Shown in pieces: positions 13,638 to 23,912 of a stretch of 64,000 bases of DNA (its first letter is position 1; every line of letters begins with the position of its first letter). Position numbers and translations under genes: made by a program. The notes beneath the pieces were generated by a model. It was not told the DNA's origin, did not search any database, and saw only the letters and a list, made by a program, of their open reading frames with translations. The stretch comes from Epiperipatus broadwayi (Eukaryota; Onychophora; Udeonychophora; Euonychophora; Peripatidae): positions 3,808,834 through 3,872,833 of the forward strand of contig JAQFVV010006270.1 in assembly GCA_028023455.1 (NCBI GenBank). Reading direction: 5' to 3'.

Positions 13638-15160
13638 TTAAAATAAATACAATTTGTGAAGTTTGACATAAAAACAGGTCTCTCCAAGTTCAATCCATCT
13701 TCTCTGATCTGTAGCTTCTCTTCTCCACATCACCCCTGCACACTTTTTTATTTCATCCATCCATCTCACATGCAGTCTATTTCTGGGTCTTTTACAATCT
13801 CTTGGAATCCAGTTTAAGATTTCAATTGTCCATCTATTAACATCTTTTCTAGCAATATGTTCAGCCCAACTCCACTTCAATCTTTTAATTTTTTTCAATG
13901 AGGTCAGTAACACCTGTTTGTTCTCTTACCCATACATTGCGTTTTCAATCTCTTGTTACTCCCAACATGCATCTCTCCATACTTCTTTGAGTGGTCTGAA
14001 GTCTCTGTATTGCTCTTCTATTAAGTGTCCAAGTCTCAGATCCATAAGTAAGAACTGGTAAAACACATTTGTTAAAAACCTTCCTTTTCAAACATATAGG
14101 CATATTTTCTTTTAGTATCAAGTTATTTCTACCAAAAGCACTCCAACCAAGTTTAATTCTATGATTAATTTCATCCATTATGTTTCCATCTGTATTAATA
14201 ATCTGAACAAGGTATTTGTAACTGTTAACTTCTTCTAATTCATCATTATCTTTATTTTCATATTTTGAGTGAATTGATTAAACATTACTTTAGTCTTTAT
14301 AACATTTATCTTTAGTCCTACTTTCATCTGATAACTCCTGCAACATTTCCTGCAGATCTGAAGCATTATTTGCAAAAACAACTACATCATCTGCAAAATC
14401 TAAATGACTTAAATACTCTCTATTTACTTTCACTCTTTTAGTTTCCCATTTTAATCCACAAAATACTTCTTGCAGCACTGCTGTAAAAAGTTTTGGAGAT
14501 ATGGAATCACCTTGTCTTACACCCTTCTCAATGTTGACTTTCCCAATATCATTATGTAATCTTATTGTTGCTGTTGCATTTTTATAAATTTTCTTTAAAA
14601 TATGGCAATATCCTGGATCTATACCTTGATGATCCAATGCTTTAATCACTGAAGAAATGTTTATAGAATAAATGCCTTTTCATAATCTACAAATCCAAAA
14701 CATAATGGCAACTCATATTCATTTGTCCTTTCTATAACTTCTCTCAATACCTGGATATGATCTACTGTACTAAAACCACATGTGAATCCAGCTTGTTCTC
14801 ATGGTTGGTGGAAATCCAATGTTCTCTGTAGACTAGTTGTAATTATCTTGGTAAAAAATTTGTATAAAACTGATAAAAGGCTGACAGGTCTGTAATTTCT
14901 AATATCTTCTTTATCACCTTTTTAAAAAAAATTAATATTATTACTGCATTCTTCCAATTATCTGGTACATCTTTATCATTTAGACATTTGGCATATAACT
15001 TTGCTAAAAAAATTATATTTCTTCACCTGCTTCTTTTAATATATCAATTATAATTCCATCATTACCTGGAGCCTTTCCTTTCTTCATACATTTAATTGCA
15101 TGTCTCACTTCTTCATATAAAATTTTGGGCAATTCGGAAGATGTAATAGATATAGGAGGT
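13638..15160 (-). pseudogene. RTE-like LINE reverse transcriptase, broken
   Basis: This is the largest copy of the first LINE family, a minus-strand reverse transcriptase of a non-LTR retrotransposon. In coding order it shows the finger motif KGKAPGNDGI (near 15090-15060), NYRPVSLLSVLYKF, then FGFVDYEKAF (motif A). The stretch 14649-14290 contains GVRQGDSISPKLF (motif B) and the catalytic DFADDVVVFANN (motif C). The stretch 14178-13945 contains LTYGSETWTLNRRAIQRLQ. The C-terminus at 13913-13638 contains KRLKWSWAEHIARK and RLHVRWMDEI. Several frameshifts and stops separate these pieces. No endonuclease domain is present, so the copy is 5'-truncated where it meets the Tigger-like element at 15166. 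RTE affiliation is inferred from motif style and the short-repeat tails of sister copies. Confidence 0.85.
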
Positions 15161-15270
15161 ATATACACCCGGGTCTCGTTTTATACGGATTTATTTAATG
15201 CGATTTTAAAGTTATGCGGTTCATGTTTCTTCTTAATATCTTTGTATGCGTTTTTCTTTTATGCGATAAA

Positions 15271-15394
15271 AATTATTAGATCAGAAGTTAACCTCCGATA
15301 ATGTGCTATTACTTTAAATATTATAAATTTTGTGCACTCACGTCATATTTAAAGTAATAGCGCATTATCGGAGTTCGACTTCCATCTAATAATT
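15271..15394. repeat. 50-bp-arm hairpin inside the Tigger-like element
   Basis: The left arm (15271-15320) and right arm (about 15345-15394) are inverted copies with a few mismatches around a loop of about 24 bases. It includes CTCCGATAATGTGCTATTAC pairing with its counterpart near 15354-15373. Confidence 0.75.
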
Positions 15395-15496
15395 TCAATA
15401 TTTTCAGCGCTTTATAATAGTACTGTAATAGATTTTATGCAATAAAGAAGTTCATAATTCACTTAAAATCAGGATTTCCTCATTTTATATACACAC

Positions 15497-15777
15497 ATTA
15501 AATTTTACAAGATTATAATGTAAATCTGTTCAAATATTATAGATGCCTATACTACGCATGTTGTTTTTGCATTTTAAATCACATTCTATTTTTGCTTTTA
15601 AAAAAAAGAGTACGTAATTAATTAATCATTTAGTGTCCACAAGTAATAAATTTTACAAGATTATAATGTAAATCTGTTCAAACATTACGTATGTTGTTTT
15701 TGCATTTTAAATCATGTTCTATTTTTGCTTTTTAAAAAAAGAGTACGTAATCAATTAATCATTTAGTGTCCGCAAGT
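15497..15777 (+). repeat. Tandem duplication of about 140 bp
   Basis: Two head-to-tail copies, 15497-15647 and 15649-15777. Both run from AAATTTTACAAGATTATAAT to a TTTAGTGTCCRCAAG block. The first copy has a short insertion (near 15541-15555). Confidence 0.8.
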
Positions 15778-16076
15778 TTATTTTTAAAAGGTGAGTAACA
15801 ACAGTGGGCACAATTAAATTTGATAATTAAAATCTGATTTTTAATTGTAATTAACAATTTAAAAATTACGTAACATGATCTGAAATTAATGTCATGTGAA
15901 ACAATGAAATTTGATTTTTAAACGGAATTGAAAATTAAAAAATTAAAGACAAAAATAAGAATTTAATTTTTAATGGTTAGTTTTAATTAAATTTTGTCCA
16001 ACAGTGGTGAGTCGGTGTCTTTTTATTATCGTAAGTCTAAGTTCTTATTTTTATTTTAAACTTTTAGTTTACCCTA

Positions 16077-16217
16077 ATGGAGTGGAAAAAACACCCAAGA
16101 AAATTAATTTCTTTGGAAACAAAAATTTCAATTTTAGATCGCTTAGCGATATGGGAAGAATCAACAGCGATTGGAAAACATTTTAGTTTGGGCGAATCCA
16201 CTATAAGACCAATTTAA
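16077..16217 (+). pseudogene. Tigger/pogo-like transposase N-terminal HTH fragment
   Basis: A 46-codon frame starting at ATG 16077 reads RKLISLETKISILDRLA followed by ESTAIGKHFSLGESTIR. This is the pattern of the CENP-B/pipsqueak-type helix-turn-helix at the N-terminus of Tigger and pogo transposases, which binds the element ends. It stops at TAA 16215-16217, just before an A-run, which suggests a slippage frameshift. The downstream sequence encodes no DDE domain. The start was chosen because the motif begins a few residues after this ATG. It lies within the inverted termini described above. Identification rests on motif resemblance only. Confidence 0.65.
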
Positions 16218-16627
16218 AAAAATGAAGTTGGCGCTAGTTGTATTCCCTCTTGTGACAAATCTGATATCTCAAATAGCGATAATTATTAAAATACCGTACA
16301 TGTATGAAAAAAAATTAAATTACGCATAAAAATATATTGTTTTGAATAAAATTAAATACTGTAGTTAATAAAAAAAGTAAAAAAAGTTTGTCTTGTATCA
16401 ATTTTTTTCAAATTTGAAATTTTTTATTAGTCATATTTTATTTTCCTATTTTTTTTTTATGCGAATTTTAAAGTAATTTTACGTTGTTGCTTTGCTTTTA
16501 TGTGATTTTTGGAAAATTACAGTACGTATCCCCCATTTTTCAAGGTAAGTTAAGTCTATTTTTGTGCGATTTCTTTTGTGCGCATTTTCTGAGAAACCTA
16601 CCTACCGCATAAAACGAGACCCAAGTG

Positions 16628-17334
16628 TATATATATATTTAAAGATGTTGAAAAATGCAAAATAAATCTAAAAATACTTTAATTAAACAATAATATTTAT
16701 ACATAGTGTGTATATGTTTTAATCAAGTTTTAAAGAATATTTATGTCCTATCTTTCTCTCACTCTGTTTATATATATGATTATACATTAAAAAATAAAAG
16801 TGCATATATGTGTGTAGGCATAAAATCAAAAAATTAGTAAGAATTTCTGAAATGGAAAATTATACCTTGGCTACAATTAAAATTAAATATAAATGTCCTA
16901 TTCTTGCCTATATTATATATGTAATAGAATTCATTTTCAATATAATATGACAAATACATAACATTGTTAAGAAAAAATACAGACTAAACAATAATTATCA
17001 ACAACAATCAAGAGTTATTTGATTATATGTATTTAAATCAGATCTGAACTTGGACAAAAATTTTATACACACATATATTTTGTAAGATGACATTTCCAAA
17101 TAAAGCATGAATGACCAAAAGGTCAAAGATTTGCATTTTCACAATAAAAAAAACCTAAAAAATAGAATGTCAATTAAATGATCAATACACTACAAAATAT
17201 ACTGAAGAGATAATGAACCATTTAATTATTTTTTATTCTATTATCCCATGATAAAAGAAGTTAAAAAGAGACACATGTGATACACTGGAAATTTTATGGC
17301 TCCCATTTTCTAAAAACAATTTAAATATGTATGG
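16628..17334. other. AT-rich non-coding stretch
   Basis: No gene or identifiable repeat seen. A short TA microsatellite follows the Tigger-like end at 16628-16640. Confidence 0.5.
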
Positions 17335-17345
17335 ATCTATGAAGT

Positions 17346-17483
17346 TTAAAAAAAGGGCATATAGCTTTAATGCTCAGGAGACATAAGATGTTTGAGTGCC
17401 AGATCTGCATGTACCACAATTGAACCTAGGACTTCCCGTACCGAAGGCAAACACTCTACCTACTATGCCAAACAACACAGAAC
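17346..17483 (-). mobile_element. tRNA-derived SINE (family 3) with intact target duplication
   Basis: On the minus strand the element starts with a tRNA-like head, GTTTGGCATAGTAGGTAGAG (A box), with a B box at GGTTCAATTG. It ends in CTCCTGAGCATTAAAGC, ATATGCCC and a T-run. It is bounded by an 11-bp direct repeat, ATCTATGAAGT, at 17335-17345 and 17484-17494, the signature of LINE-mediated insertion. Sister copies are at 49111-49240 and 54282-54420. Confidence 0.85.
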
Positions 17484-17494
17484 ATCTATGAAGT

Positions 17495-18117
17495 GAAAAA
17501 ATTTAAAATTTATTCTTTTACAAACACTAAACTGACTTAAAGTTATTAAATGCTGTATTTTACAAAAACCAGTTATCAAAGTTAAATGAAATTAAGAAGC
17601 AAATGTGTTCAGTAAATATATAGACTTTGCCATAATGCTTGTTCTTAACATATAAATATATACTATACAGTTTACTGAGACCAGGATGCCATATAAATAA
17701 TAATTAAAAAGATTAAGTGCAGCTTCAGTCCAATAAAAGAACAACTACATTATCTAAAAAATTATTTTAAAATATTTTATTACTGAAATAAATGCTTTAC
17801 ATCTCATTAAAAGTAAAATAACATTAATATTTCGTATTTTGAATAAAAGTAAAATAACATTAAAAACTGCATAAGAAAAAACAATCATTATCTATCTAGT
17901 CTCATATACTATAATAAAGTTTTAATTGACAAGATGTCACAGGAGTTAATATTGATTTAATGACACCTAATAATATTACTAAATCAATTATCAATGAACA
18001 AATTTAAACAACTAAAGAATTAAAAAGCACAGACTGATTATTATCAGTAAGGTTCACTTCAAAAAATAAATTTACTGATAAAATGATCAAGTAAAATTAT
18101 TTTTTATAGTACCAATA
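17495..18117. other. AT-rich non-coding stretch
   Basis: Nothing recognisable apart from a short local duplication (AAAGTAAAATAACATTAA at 17811-17828 and again near 17846-17863). Confidence 0.5.
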
Positions 18118-18235
18118 GTTTGTTTTCTCATCCAATTATTTGTCTTTCAATTCCTTCTTATTACTTCCTAAATAAATCTCTCAATATTTCTTTGAATGGT
18201 CTAAAGTCTGTATATTGCTCTTTAATAATATATCA
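18118..18235 (-). pseudogene. RTE-like LINE, short internal fragment
   Basis: About 118 bp match 13917-14034 of the larger copy, for example the block TTTGAATGGTCTAAAGTCTG against TTTGAGTGGTCTGAAGTCTC. The orientation is the same (minus). Both ends are truncated. Confidence 0.7.
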
Positions 18236-18819
18236 TTTACTAAATCTAAAAGGTCTAGATTTAAAAAACTCAATCCTAAAAAAAAACATTTCTACTATTA
18301 GAATAATTTTTTTCTTCTATTTTTTATCTCCAACTATAAATATTTTTTTTTTTATAATTATTAAAAATTTTGCTTCCTATACACAAATGCATATAACTCA
18401 TATTAAATGTCATACTAGAATAATGAAATTTAAATGAATAATCTGTTACAATCTAACAATTTAGTTTAATTTCAAAGTACTATTCATATTCTCATTTTAA
18501 TTCAAGATTGTAGTCATATTACATTTGTGACTTAAAGAACAATACCATAGATTTATAAAATATAAAAGATGGTAGCTGTCTTAGTAATTATTTTAAATGC
18601 ATCAGAAGAATATGTGCTACAAAAAAATTTTTTTTTTTTTTTTACAAAGTGTATATGTATATAAAATTTACTACAACAGTGAAAAAAATGTATACAATCT
18701 TAAATACATTTATTAATAATTTATTTGCTCATACTTATATCAAAACAAATTCTTCTACAGATAAAATAATAATAATTATTAATACTTGTTAAGTGTTGGT
18801 TTTTTTGATATTTGACTTT
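18236..18819. other. AT-rich flank of the LTR retrotransposon
   Basis: No gene seen. A T-run of about 17 lies near 18627-18643. Confidence 0.5.
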
Positions 18820-18824
18820 GATAG

Positions 18825-19279
18825 TGCTACATATGTATGTAATATATGTTGGTTTGCACTTACTGCATAACGTGAATTCTTCTCCACACAAAAATAGAGA
18901 GCGCTGCCGTAAATTATGATTTCCAGAATATATGCTCGATAAAGGGATATAGTATAAAACTGGTGGCAGAGATTTATCGCTCTCAGTTCCCGAGATGTTA
19001 TCAGTACCCAGCCTTCAGGATAAATGAAATCCGTAGTAAAGAAAACAGTAGGTAAAATGGCTACTGTAGAAACGTATAAAATAAGGACTGGTAAAATAAA
19101 ACAATATTATGTTTAATGTAAATAAACTGAGTGAAATCTTGTGTGTATATATTATTATATTAATTGTATGTTCGTGTGGTAGAAACTAGTAATTAAAATA
19201 TATATAGAAATATTAAATGAGTTATTTTAATTTATTGCTATCTTACTGATTCAACTTAATTGAAACCTAAGACATAGCA
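18825..19279 (+). repeat. 5' LTR
   Basis: 455 bp, beginning TG and ending CA. A TATAAA promoter-like box is at 18953-18958 and AATAAA polyadenylation-like signals at 19095-19100 and 19121-19126. It differs from the 3' LTR at 18830 (C against T) and 18936 (T against C), with no indels. Confidence 0.97.
18953..18958 (+). promoter_or_regulatory. TATA box of the 5' LTR
   Basis: TATAAA within GGGATATAGTATAAAACTGG. It is the best TATA candidate in the LTR, and the same box occurs in the 3' LTR at 23380-23385. Transcription would start roughly 25-30 bases downstream, as an inference. Confidence 0.5.
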
Positions 19280-19282
19280 GAG

Positions 19283-19290
19283 TGGCGCAG
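19283..19290 (+). other. Primer-binding site (tRNA-Ser-like)
   Basis: TGGCGCAG starts four bases after the LTR. It is complementary to a tRNA 3' end in CTGCGCCA, the ending of metazoan serine tRNAs used by elements such as 17.6 and 297. Complementarity beyond eight bases is not obvious. Confidence 0.7.
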
Positions 19291-19357
19291 CTTACAGGAT
19301 TAAAAGCCCAATATTAAAGTGAGGCACTCGTAATAAACGTACGGAAAAAACAACAAC

Positions 19358-20139
19358 ATGGCGGCCATAAACGCTATAATGCGCGAGTTCGACGTAAATG
19401 ATGTTGACTCGTGGAAGAGTTATATTGAACAAGCGGAATATTACATGTTCATTAATAAAATTGAGGACGATAGATATAAGATTTCCACACTATTATATCT
19501 AGCAGGAAAAGACATAATCCAATTAGCAAACAGGATTACCGACCCGAAGCGTCCCGAAGATTTTACGTATAAGGAATTTATACAAAAATTAAATGAATAC
19601 TTTCTACCGAAGCAGTCTAAATGGATAGCACGCCTTCGGCTGAGAAATAGAATGCAGTCACCGCAAGAGAAATACGTGGATTACGATCTTGCACTGCGAA
19701 AATTAGCCAAGGAATGTGAATACGGTCCAGAAATAAACAACGCTCATTGGAACAGTTCTTGTACGGAATGACGGACGAAAACTTCAGGAAGGTCTTATTG
19801 AGTGATTCGGAATTGACTTACAAAACAGCAATTGATAAATGTGTCGCGCAAGAGGCCATGCTCAACATCGCATCGGAATATACTAGATCAAAATCACCGG
19901 AAAAGATCGCGTTCAGTAGAGAAAAGAAAAAAATTGACTCTACGTCTTTCGGCGGACACACCAAACAACAAAATTGTACTTGCTGTGGAAAATCCGGTCA
20001 TACAAAAAGTAGCTGTAGGCACAAGGATAAAACATGTACACAATGTAACAAGAAAGGACATTTAGTGGCCGTGTGTTATTATAAAGACGGCGGGACACAG
20101 AGAAAAAAATGTAGATATCAAACCCCGAGTAGAATATAA
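19358..20139 (+). pseudogene. gag: gag, capsid and nucleocapsid, one frameshift
   Basis: This is the structural polyprotein that packages retrotransposon RNA. The first segment, 19358-19771, starts at an ATG and gives a capsid-like region with the pattern VDSWKSYIEQAEYYMF and FTYKEFIQKLNEYF. Near 19735-19747 the frame changes and continues as FLYGMTDENFRKVLL up to 20139. The second segment (19747-20139) ends in two CX2CX4HX4C zinc knuckles, at its residues 77-90 and 97-110, which bind RNA. The ATG at 19358 lies 75 bases after the PBS and is the first in-frame start. The combined length of roughly 255 residues is short but normal for mag-like gag proteins. Confidence 0.9.
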
Positions 20140-20680
20140 AAAATCAACTATTAAGACTGTATCAAAAGGCGACAATAAAACAGATCACATTCTTCTGGAT
20201 TTGCAGGTCTGTGGAAAAGCAATCACAATGGAAGTAGACAGTGGAGCTGGATTGTCGTTGATATCACTTAAGGATTGGACCGAGATCACTCGAGGTAGTA
20301 AAAATAAATTAAAGCTACGTAAGGCTGATACAATCGTAACAGATATAAACGGAAACAAAGTTGATATCTGAGGAAAACTAACTGTGCCTGTGACACTTAA
20401 TTCCAGACATAAATCTTTGACATTGTATATAGTAAATAAAGACATTAGTCCATTATTGGGAAGAAACTGGTTTGCTCCACTGGGAATACACATAAATATA
20501 CTAAAAACTGTCCGTATAGAAAAAGAAATAAAAAAAAAATATCCGGAACTGTTTACATCAGGCCCAGTGGAATTTAGAACAAGACCAGTAGACGTAGAAT
20601 TGGTACCAGAAGCCAAAGCCATTGTTTGTAAGCCCAGAAAAGTACCATTTGCAATGAGGAGAGGGTGGAAAAAGCAATAA
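20102..20680 (+). pseudogene. pol: Retropepsin-type protease region, one internal stop
   Basis: This aspartic protease cleaves the Gag-Pol polyprotein. The frame is open from within the last gag codons (the 7-A run at 20103-20109). It carries the active-site motif MEVDSGAGLSLIS near 20230-20268 and later LLGRNWF, a typical protease C-terminal LLGR-W motif. A TGA at 20369-20371 interrupts it. The frame then continues towards the RT N-terminus (PVDVELVPEAK) and closes at 20680 because of a frameshift near 20660. It lies in the +1 frame relative to the second gag segment. That is either a programmed +1 shift of the Ty3 kind or an extra A in the run. Confidence 0.85.
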
Positions 20681-21507
20681 TGGATTTAGTATCAAAAGGA
20701 GTATTAACACCCACTGAAGAATCATCGTGGGCAACTCCTATTGTAACCATAGTAAAACCAGATGGAAGTATAAGATTATGTGGAGATTATAGAGTTACGG
20801 TCAACAAATATATAAACAAAGGTGCATACCCGGTCCCCAGTGTAAAGGAAATACTGGCTTCATTACAGAAGGCCAAGTATTTTGCAAAAATTGACCTAAG
20901 AGCAGCTTTCCACCAGATCCCAGTAACAAAAAGTACATCTGAATTACTTACACTGACCACGCATAAGGGATTATACGCATGTAATAAATTGCCATATGGA
21001 ATAACCATTGCGCCGAATGTGTTTCAGGCTAAAATGGACATGCTATTCAGATCTATGGAAGGAGTGATACCTTATTTAGATGACATTTTAATTATTGGTG
21101 CAACTGAGGCAGAACTCGAGAAATGGGTAGATCAGGTTTGCTCAGGATTGTCTCGGTCCAAAGCAAAGCTTAATGTGAATAAATGCATTTGGTCAGCTCG
21201 AGAAATCAAGTTCCTGGGACACATAATAAATGAAAATGGTCGAAAACCCGACCCCGAAAAGGTAAAGGCTATAAAAAATGTTACAAAACCCAAAAATGTC
21301 AAAGAATTGCAGGCATTTTTAGGACTTCTAAACTTTTATGAGAGTTTTTTAGAAGGAAAGTCACACTTGCTGTCACCACTATACCTGTTATTAAAAAAGA
21401 AACAGCGATATATCTGGACTGATGCACAGGAGAATGCTTTTAGAACTGCAAAAGACTTATTAATGTCAGAAGCACTACTGGTACATTACCAAGTGACTGG
21501 GCAGTGA
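20665..21507 (+). pseudogene. pol: Reverse transcriptase domain
   Basis: This segment is 280 codons long and open throughout. It copies the element RNA into DNA in the cytoplasmic particle. The motifs in order are KPDGSIRLCGDYR (residues 31-43), FAKIDLRAAFHQIP (motif A, catalytic Asp77), LPYGITIAPNVFQ (motif B) and YLDD (residues 137-140, catalytic pair). These are followed by FLGHIINENG and the connection PKNVKELQAFLGLLNFY. All catalytic aspartates are present. The reading frame joins the protease frame only through a frameshift near 20660 and breaks again near 21490-21506 before RNase H. The ATG at 20665 is internal to the domain and is not a natural start. Confidence 0.95.
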
Positions 21508-21764
21508 ATATCACAACCGATGCATCTGAGTATGGTGTGGGAGCTGTCATATCACACCCATGCTATGAAGGGGAGCGTCCAATAGCATTTGCATCAAGAG
21601 TATTGACAGCTGCAGAGAAAAATTATAGCCAGATTGACAAGGAAGCATTGACAGTGATTTTTGCAGTAAAAAATTTTCACCAATATGTGTATGGCAGCAA
21701 CTTCACCATCTATACAGATCATCGCCCCTTAACAGGGATTTTGGTGGTGAAAAGGGACCTATAG
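21504..21764 (+). pseudogene. pol: RNase H domain
   Basis: This domain removes the RNA strand during reverse transcription. It opens with ITTDASEYGVGAVISH (Asp6) and continues with FASRVLTAAEKNYSQIDKE (Glu47) and FTIYTDHRPL (Asp72). This is the usual D-E-D set of Ty3/gypsy RNase H. It sits in a third frame relative to RT and ends at a stop at 21762-21764, caused by small indels near 21740-21780. The protein-level sequence resumes in another frame with LMSQYDYKLIYKPGK. Confidence 0.93.
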
Positions 21765-21780
21765 AACCCCAAGTCAACGT

Positions 21781-22311
21781 ATGGTGCGATGGACAAACTT
21801 GATGTCACAATACGACTATAAGCTAATCTACAAACCTGGGAAAACAATTGCACATGCAGATGCTTTGTCTAGGCTGCCAGACACCACAGAAAGAGTGTTC
21901 AAAACTAAAGAGATAAATTACATTGACACATTACAGTCAAAGGAGATAAATAGCATGACTATAAAGGAATGGACCAGAAAAAATGATGGTTATGTACAGT
22001 TAAAAAAATGGATCAGAAATGGGTGGCCAAAGAAATGCCCTAATGAATTGAGCAAAGCTATATGGATAGCTAGGGATAAACTTTCTGTGTGCGATGGATG
22101 TATCTTACAAAATGACAGAGTGTTAGTACCTATTGAAGGTAGGCCACAAGTTCTAAACCTACTTCATCAAGGACATCCAGGAGTGGTACGAATGAAAGCC
22201 CTTGCACGGTCATATGTATGGTGGCCAAACTTAACAAATGAAATAGAGACCCGAGTAAAAAATTTGCAGGAACTGCCAACAAGTGGCCAGATTACCACCA
22301 AAGCATTATGA
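21781..22311 (+). pseudogene. pol: RNase H end and integrase N-terminal region
   Basis: It starts within the connection after RNase H (SQYDYKLIYKPGKTIAHAD, then ALSRLPD). It then enters the integrase N-terminal zinc-binding region (VLNLLHQGHPGVVRMKALA, then YVWWP). The two histidines of the HHCC finger are visible here. The matching cysteine pair, CRNC, appears only in the next frame, because the frame shifts inside the A6/T3 run near 22258-22267. So the finger is split by the lesion. Confidence 0.9.
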
Positions 22312-22996
22312 AACATGGGAACCACCTAAGTCTCCATGGACACGTGTTCATATGGATCACATTGGCCCATTGGATAGACACTTGATACTATTAGTGATCA
22401 ATGCTTTTTCTCGATGGACTGAGTATCGAATAGTTAAGGATACTAGTGCAGACTGTACCATCCGAGTGTTAAATGAACTATTTGCCACACATGGTTATCC
22501 AGAGACTATTGTGACAGACAACGGTTCAGGTTTCGCTTCAAGAAAATTTACAGATTTTCTAAACAAGGGAGGAATTAAACACCTGCTTACACCCCCTTAC
22601 CATCCTGAAAGCAATGGGATAGCGGAACAAGGAGTACAGCACTTAAAAAACACTTTAAAAAAACTTCAGAACAAAAACATATCAGAAGCCTTGATACAGG
22701 CTATGTATGCTCAGCACTTTACTCCAAACACTGCAACGGGTAAAACTCCAGCAGAGCTATTGATGTGTCAGACATTCAGGACCCATTTGACAAAGCTACT
22801 ACCTGGAAACACTAGAAATAAAAATAATAATGCCAAAGTGGTTAAGTTTTTGCCAGGCGATTGTGTATGGGTGTTGGATGTTTTAAAACCTAAATGGAGC
22901 CCTGGAGTAGTAAACCAGTCATTGCATAAACAGATTTGTCTAATCGAGATGGAGGGTGGAAAAGAGAAAACATATAAACCACCTTCGTCATCGTGA
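22283..22996 (+). pseudogene. pol: Integrase catalytic core and C-terminal module
   Basis: This enzyme inserts the DNA copy into the genome. The catalytic triad is complete: HMDHIGP (Asp25), IVTDNGSGF (Asp79) and ESNGIAEQG (Glu115). The last two are separated by 35 residues, as expected for retroviral-type integrases. Downstream, LPGDCVWVLD and KWSPGVV form the GPY/F-like module. The frame ends at 22994-22996 through a shift. The acidic tail follows in another frame. It overlaps the preceding frame by 29 bases. Confidence 0.95.
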
Positions 22997-23219
22997 AACA
23001 AAGGAAGACGAAGCTATATGGCCAGAAATGAACCATATCATGAAGGGACCGACTAAAGATGAATATAAAAAGAAAGATGAGTCAGAACTGACTGAAGATG
23101 AAGTGACAGAGCAAGAACTGGACTCACCAGGAGTACAAAGGGGAAAAATAAATGATAGTCCTAAAATTCCCCGAATATGGAAACCACCGGTTAAATTTAA
23201 GGACTATATAGTAAACTAG
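22956..23219 (+). pseudogene. pol: Acidic C-terminal tail of the polyprotein
   Basis: An 87-codon frame whose first residues continue the integrase tail after the frameshift near 22970. It is rich in Glu, Lys and Asp (DESELTEDEVTEQELDSP) and ends with RIWKPPVKFKDYIVN and a stop at 23217-23219, 21 bases before the polypurine tract. No chromodomain is visible. Its position makes it the natural end of Pol rather than a separate gene. Confidence 0.75.
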
Positions 23220-23240
23220 AGTAATATGTATTACTAGAGT

Positions 23241-23250
23241 GGGGGAAGGA
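23241..23250 (+). other. Polypurine tract
   Basis: GGGGGAAGGA lies one base before the 3' LTR and is the expected primer for plus-strand DNA synthesis. Confidence 0.9.
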
Positions 23251-23251
23251 C

Positions 23252-23706
23252 TGCTATATATGTATGTAATATATGTTGGTTTGCACTTACTGCATAACGT
23301 GAATTCTTCTCCACACAAAAATAGAGAGCGCTGCCGTAAATTATGATTTCCAGAATATATGCCCGATAAAGGGATATAGTATAAAACTGGTGGCAGAGAT
23401 TTATCGCTCTCAGTTCCCGAGATGTTATCAGTACCCAGCCTTCAGGATAAATGAAATCCGTAGTAAAGAAAACAGTAGGTAAAATGGCTACTGTAGAAAC
23501 GTATAAAATAAGGACTGGTAAAATAAAACAATATTATGTTTAATGTAAATAAACTGAGTGAAATCTTGTGTGTATATATTATTATATTAATTGTATGTTC
23601 GTGTGGTAGAAACTAGTAATTAAAATATATATAGAAATATTAAATGAGTTATTTTAATTTATTGCTATCTTACTGATTCAACTTAATTGAAACCTAAGAC
23701 ATAGCA
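23252..23706 (+). repeat. 3' LTR
   Basis: 455 bp, TG to CA, identical to the 5' LTR except at 23257 and 23363. It is followed by the GATAG duplication at 23707-23711. Confidence 0.97.
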
Positions 23707-23713
23707 GATAGAA

Positions 23714-23912
23714 GTTTGATTTTTTTTTTTTTTTTTTTGGTCACATGATTATACAATTTTTTTGGTCATTTCCTAATTGCTAATATTTGCTAAATATTTT
23801 TTTTTTATTTAGATAATAATTTGATTTTTTTCTTGATCATATGATTATAGCAGTAAAAGCTTTTTTTTATTTGTCATTTGATATTTACTAATATTTGCTA
23901 AATATTGTTTTT
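23714..23912 (+). repeat. Degenerate tandem duplication of about 108 bp
   Basis: Two copies, each with a T-run, a CATATGATTATA-like block and AATATTTGCTAAATATT, lie directly after the LTR element. The first T-run is about 20 bases. The LTR element inserted at the left edge of this repeat. Confidence 0.6.

Larger units (their letters stand above)
15166..16627 (+). mobile_element. Tigger/pogo-like DNA transposon, internally deleted
   Basis: The ends are inverted: CACCCGGGTCTCGTTTTAT at the left against CACTTGGGTCTCGTTTTAT on the opposite strand at the right, both flanked by TA (15164-15165 and 16628-16629), the usual Tc1/mariner-pogo target. Subterminal TATGCGATTT-like motifs recur at both ends. 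The interior encodes a DNA-binding relic (16077-16217), a long hairpin (15271-15394) and a tandem duplication (15497-15777). It abuts the 5' break of the LINE at 13.6-15.16 kb and so may have inserted there. The DDE catalytic domain is missing, so it would need a helper transposase. Confidence 0.75.
18825..23706 (+). mobile_element. Ty3/gypsy LTR retrotransposon, structurally complete
   Basis: A 4,882-bp element with two 455-bp LTRs, a primer-binding site, a polypurine tract and the domain order gag, protease, RT, RNase H, integrase, which defines Ty3/gypsy (Metaviridae-type). The 5-bp target duplication GATAG is at 18820-18824 and 23707-23711. Two zinc knuckles in gag and a serine-tRNA-like PBS suggest the mag group, as an inference. 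No env-like gene is present. The LTRs differ by only two transitions, yet the coding region is split over all three frames and has one stop, so this copy as read cannot make a complete polyprotein. Confidence 0.97.

Noticed and set aside
18120-18437. 105-codon plus-strand frame
   Set aside because: Its first part is antisense to a minus-strand LINE fragment and the rest is low-complexity AT-rich sequence.
20185-20622. 145-codon minus-strand open frame
   Set aside because: It lies entirely antisense to the retrotransposon protease region and has no independent features.
22768-23318. Minus-strand open frames over the integrase end
   Set aside because: Antisense shadows of the retrotransposon coding region.
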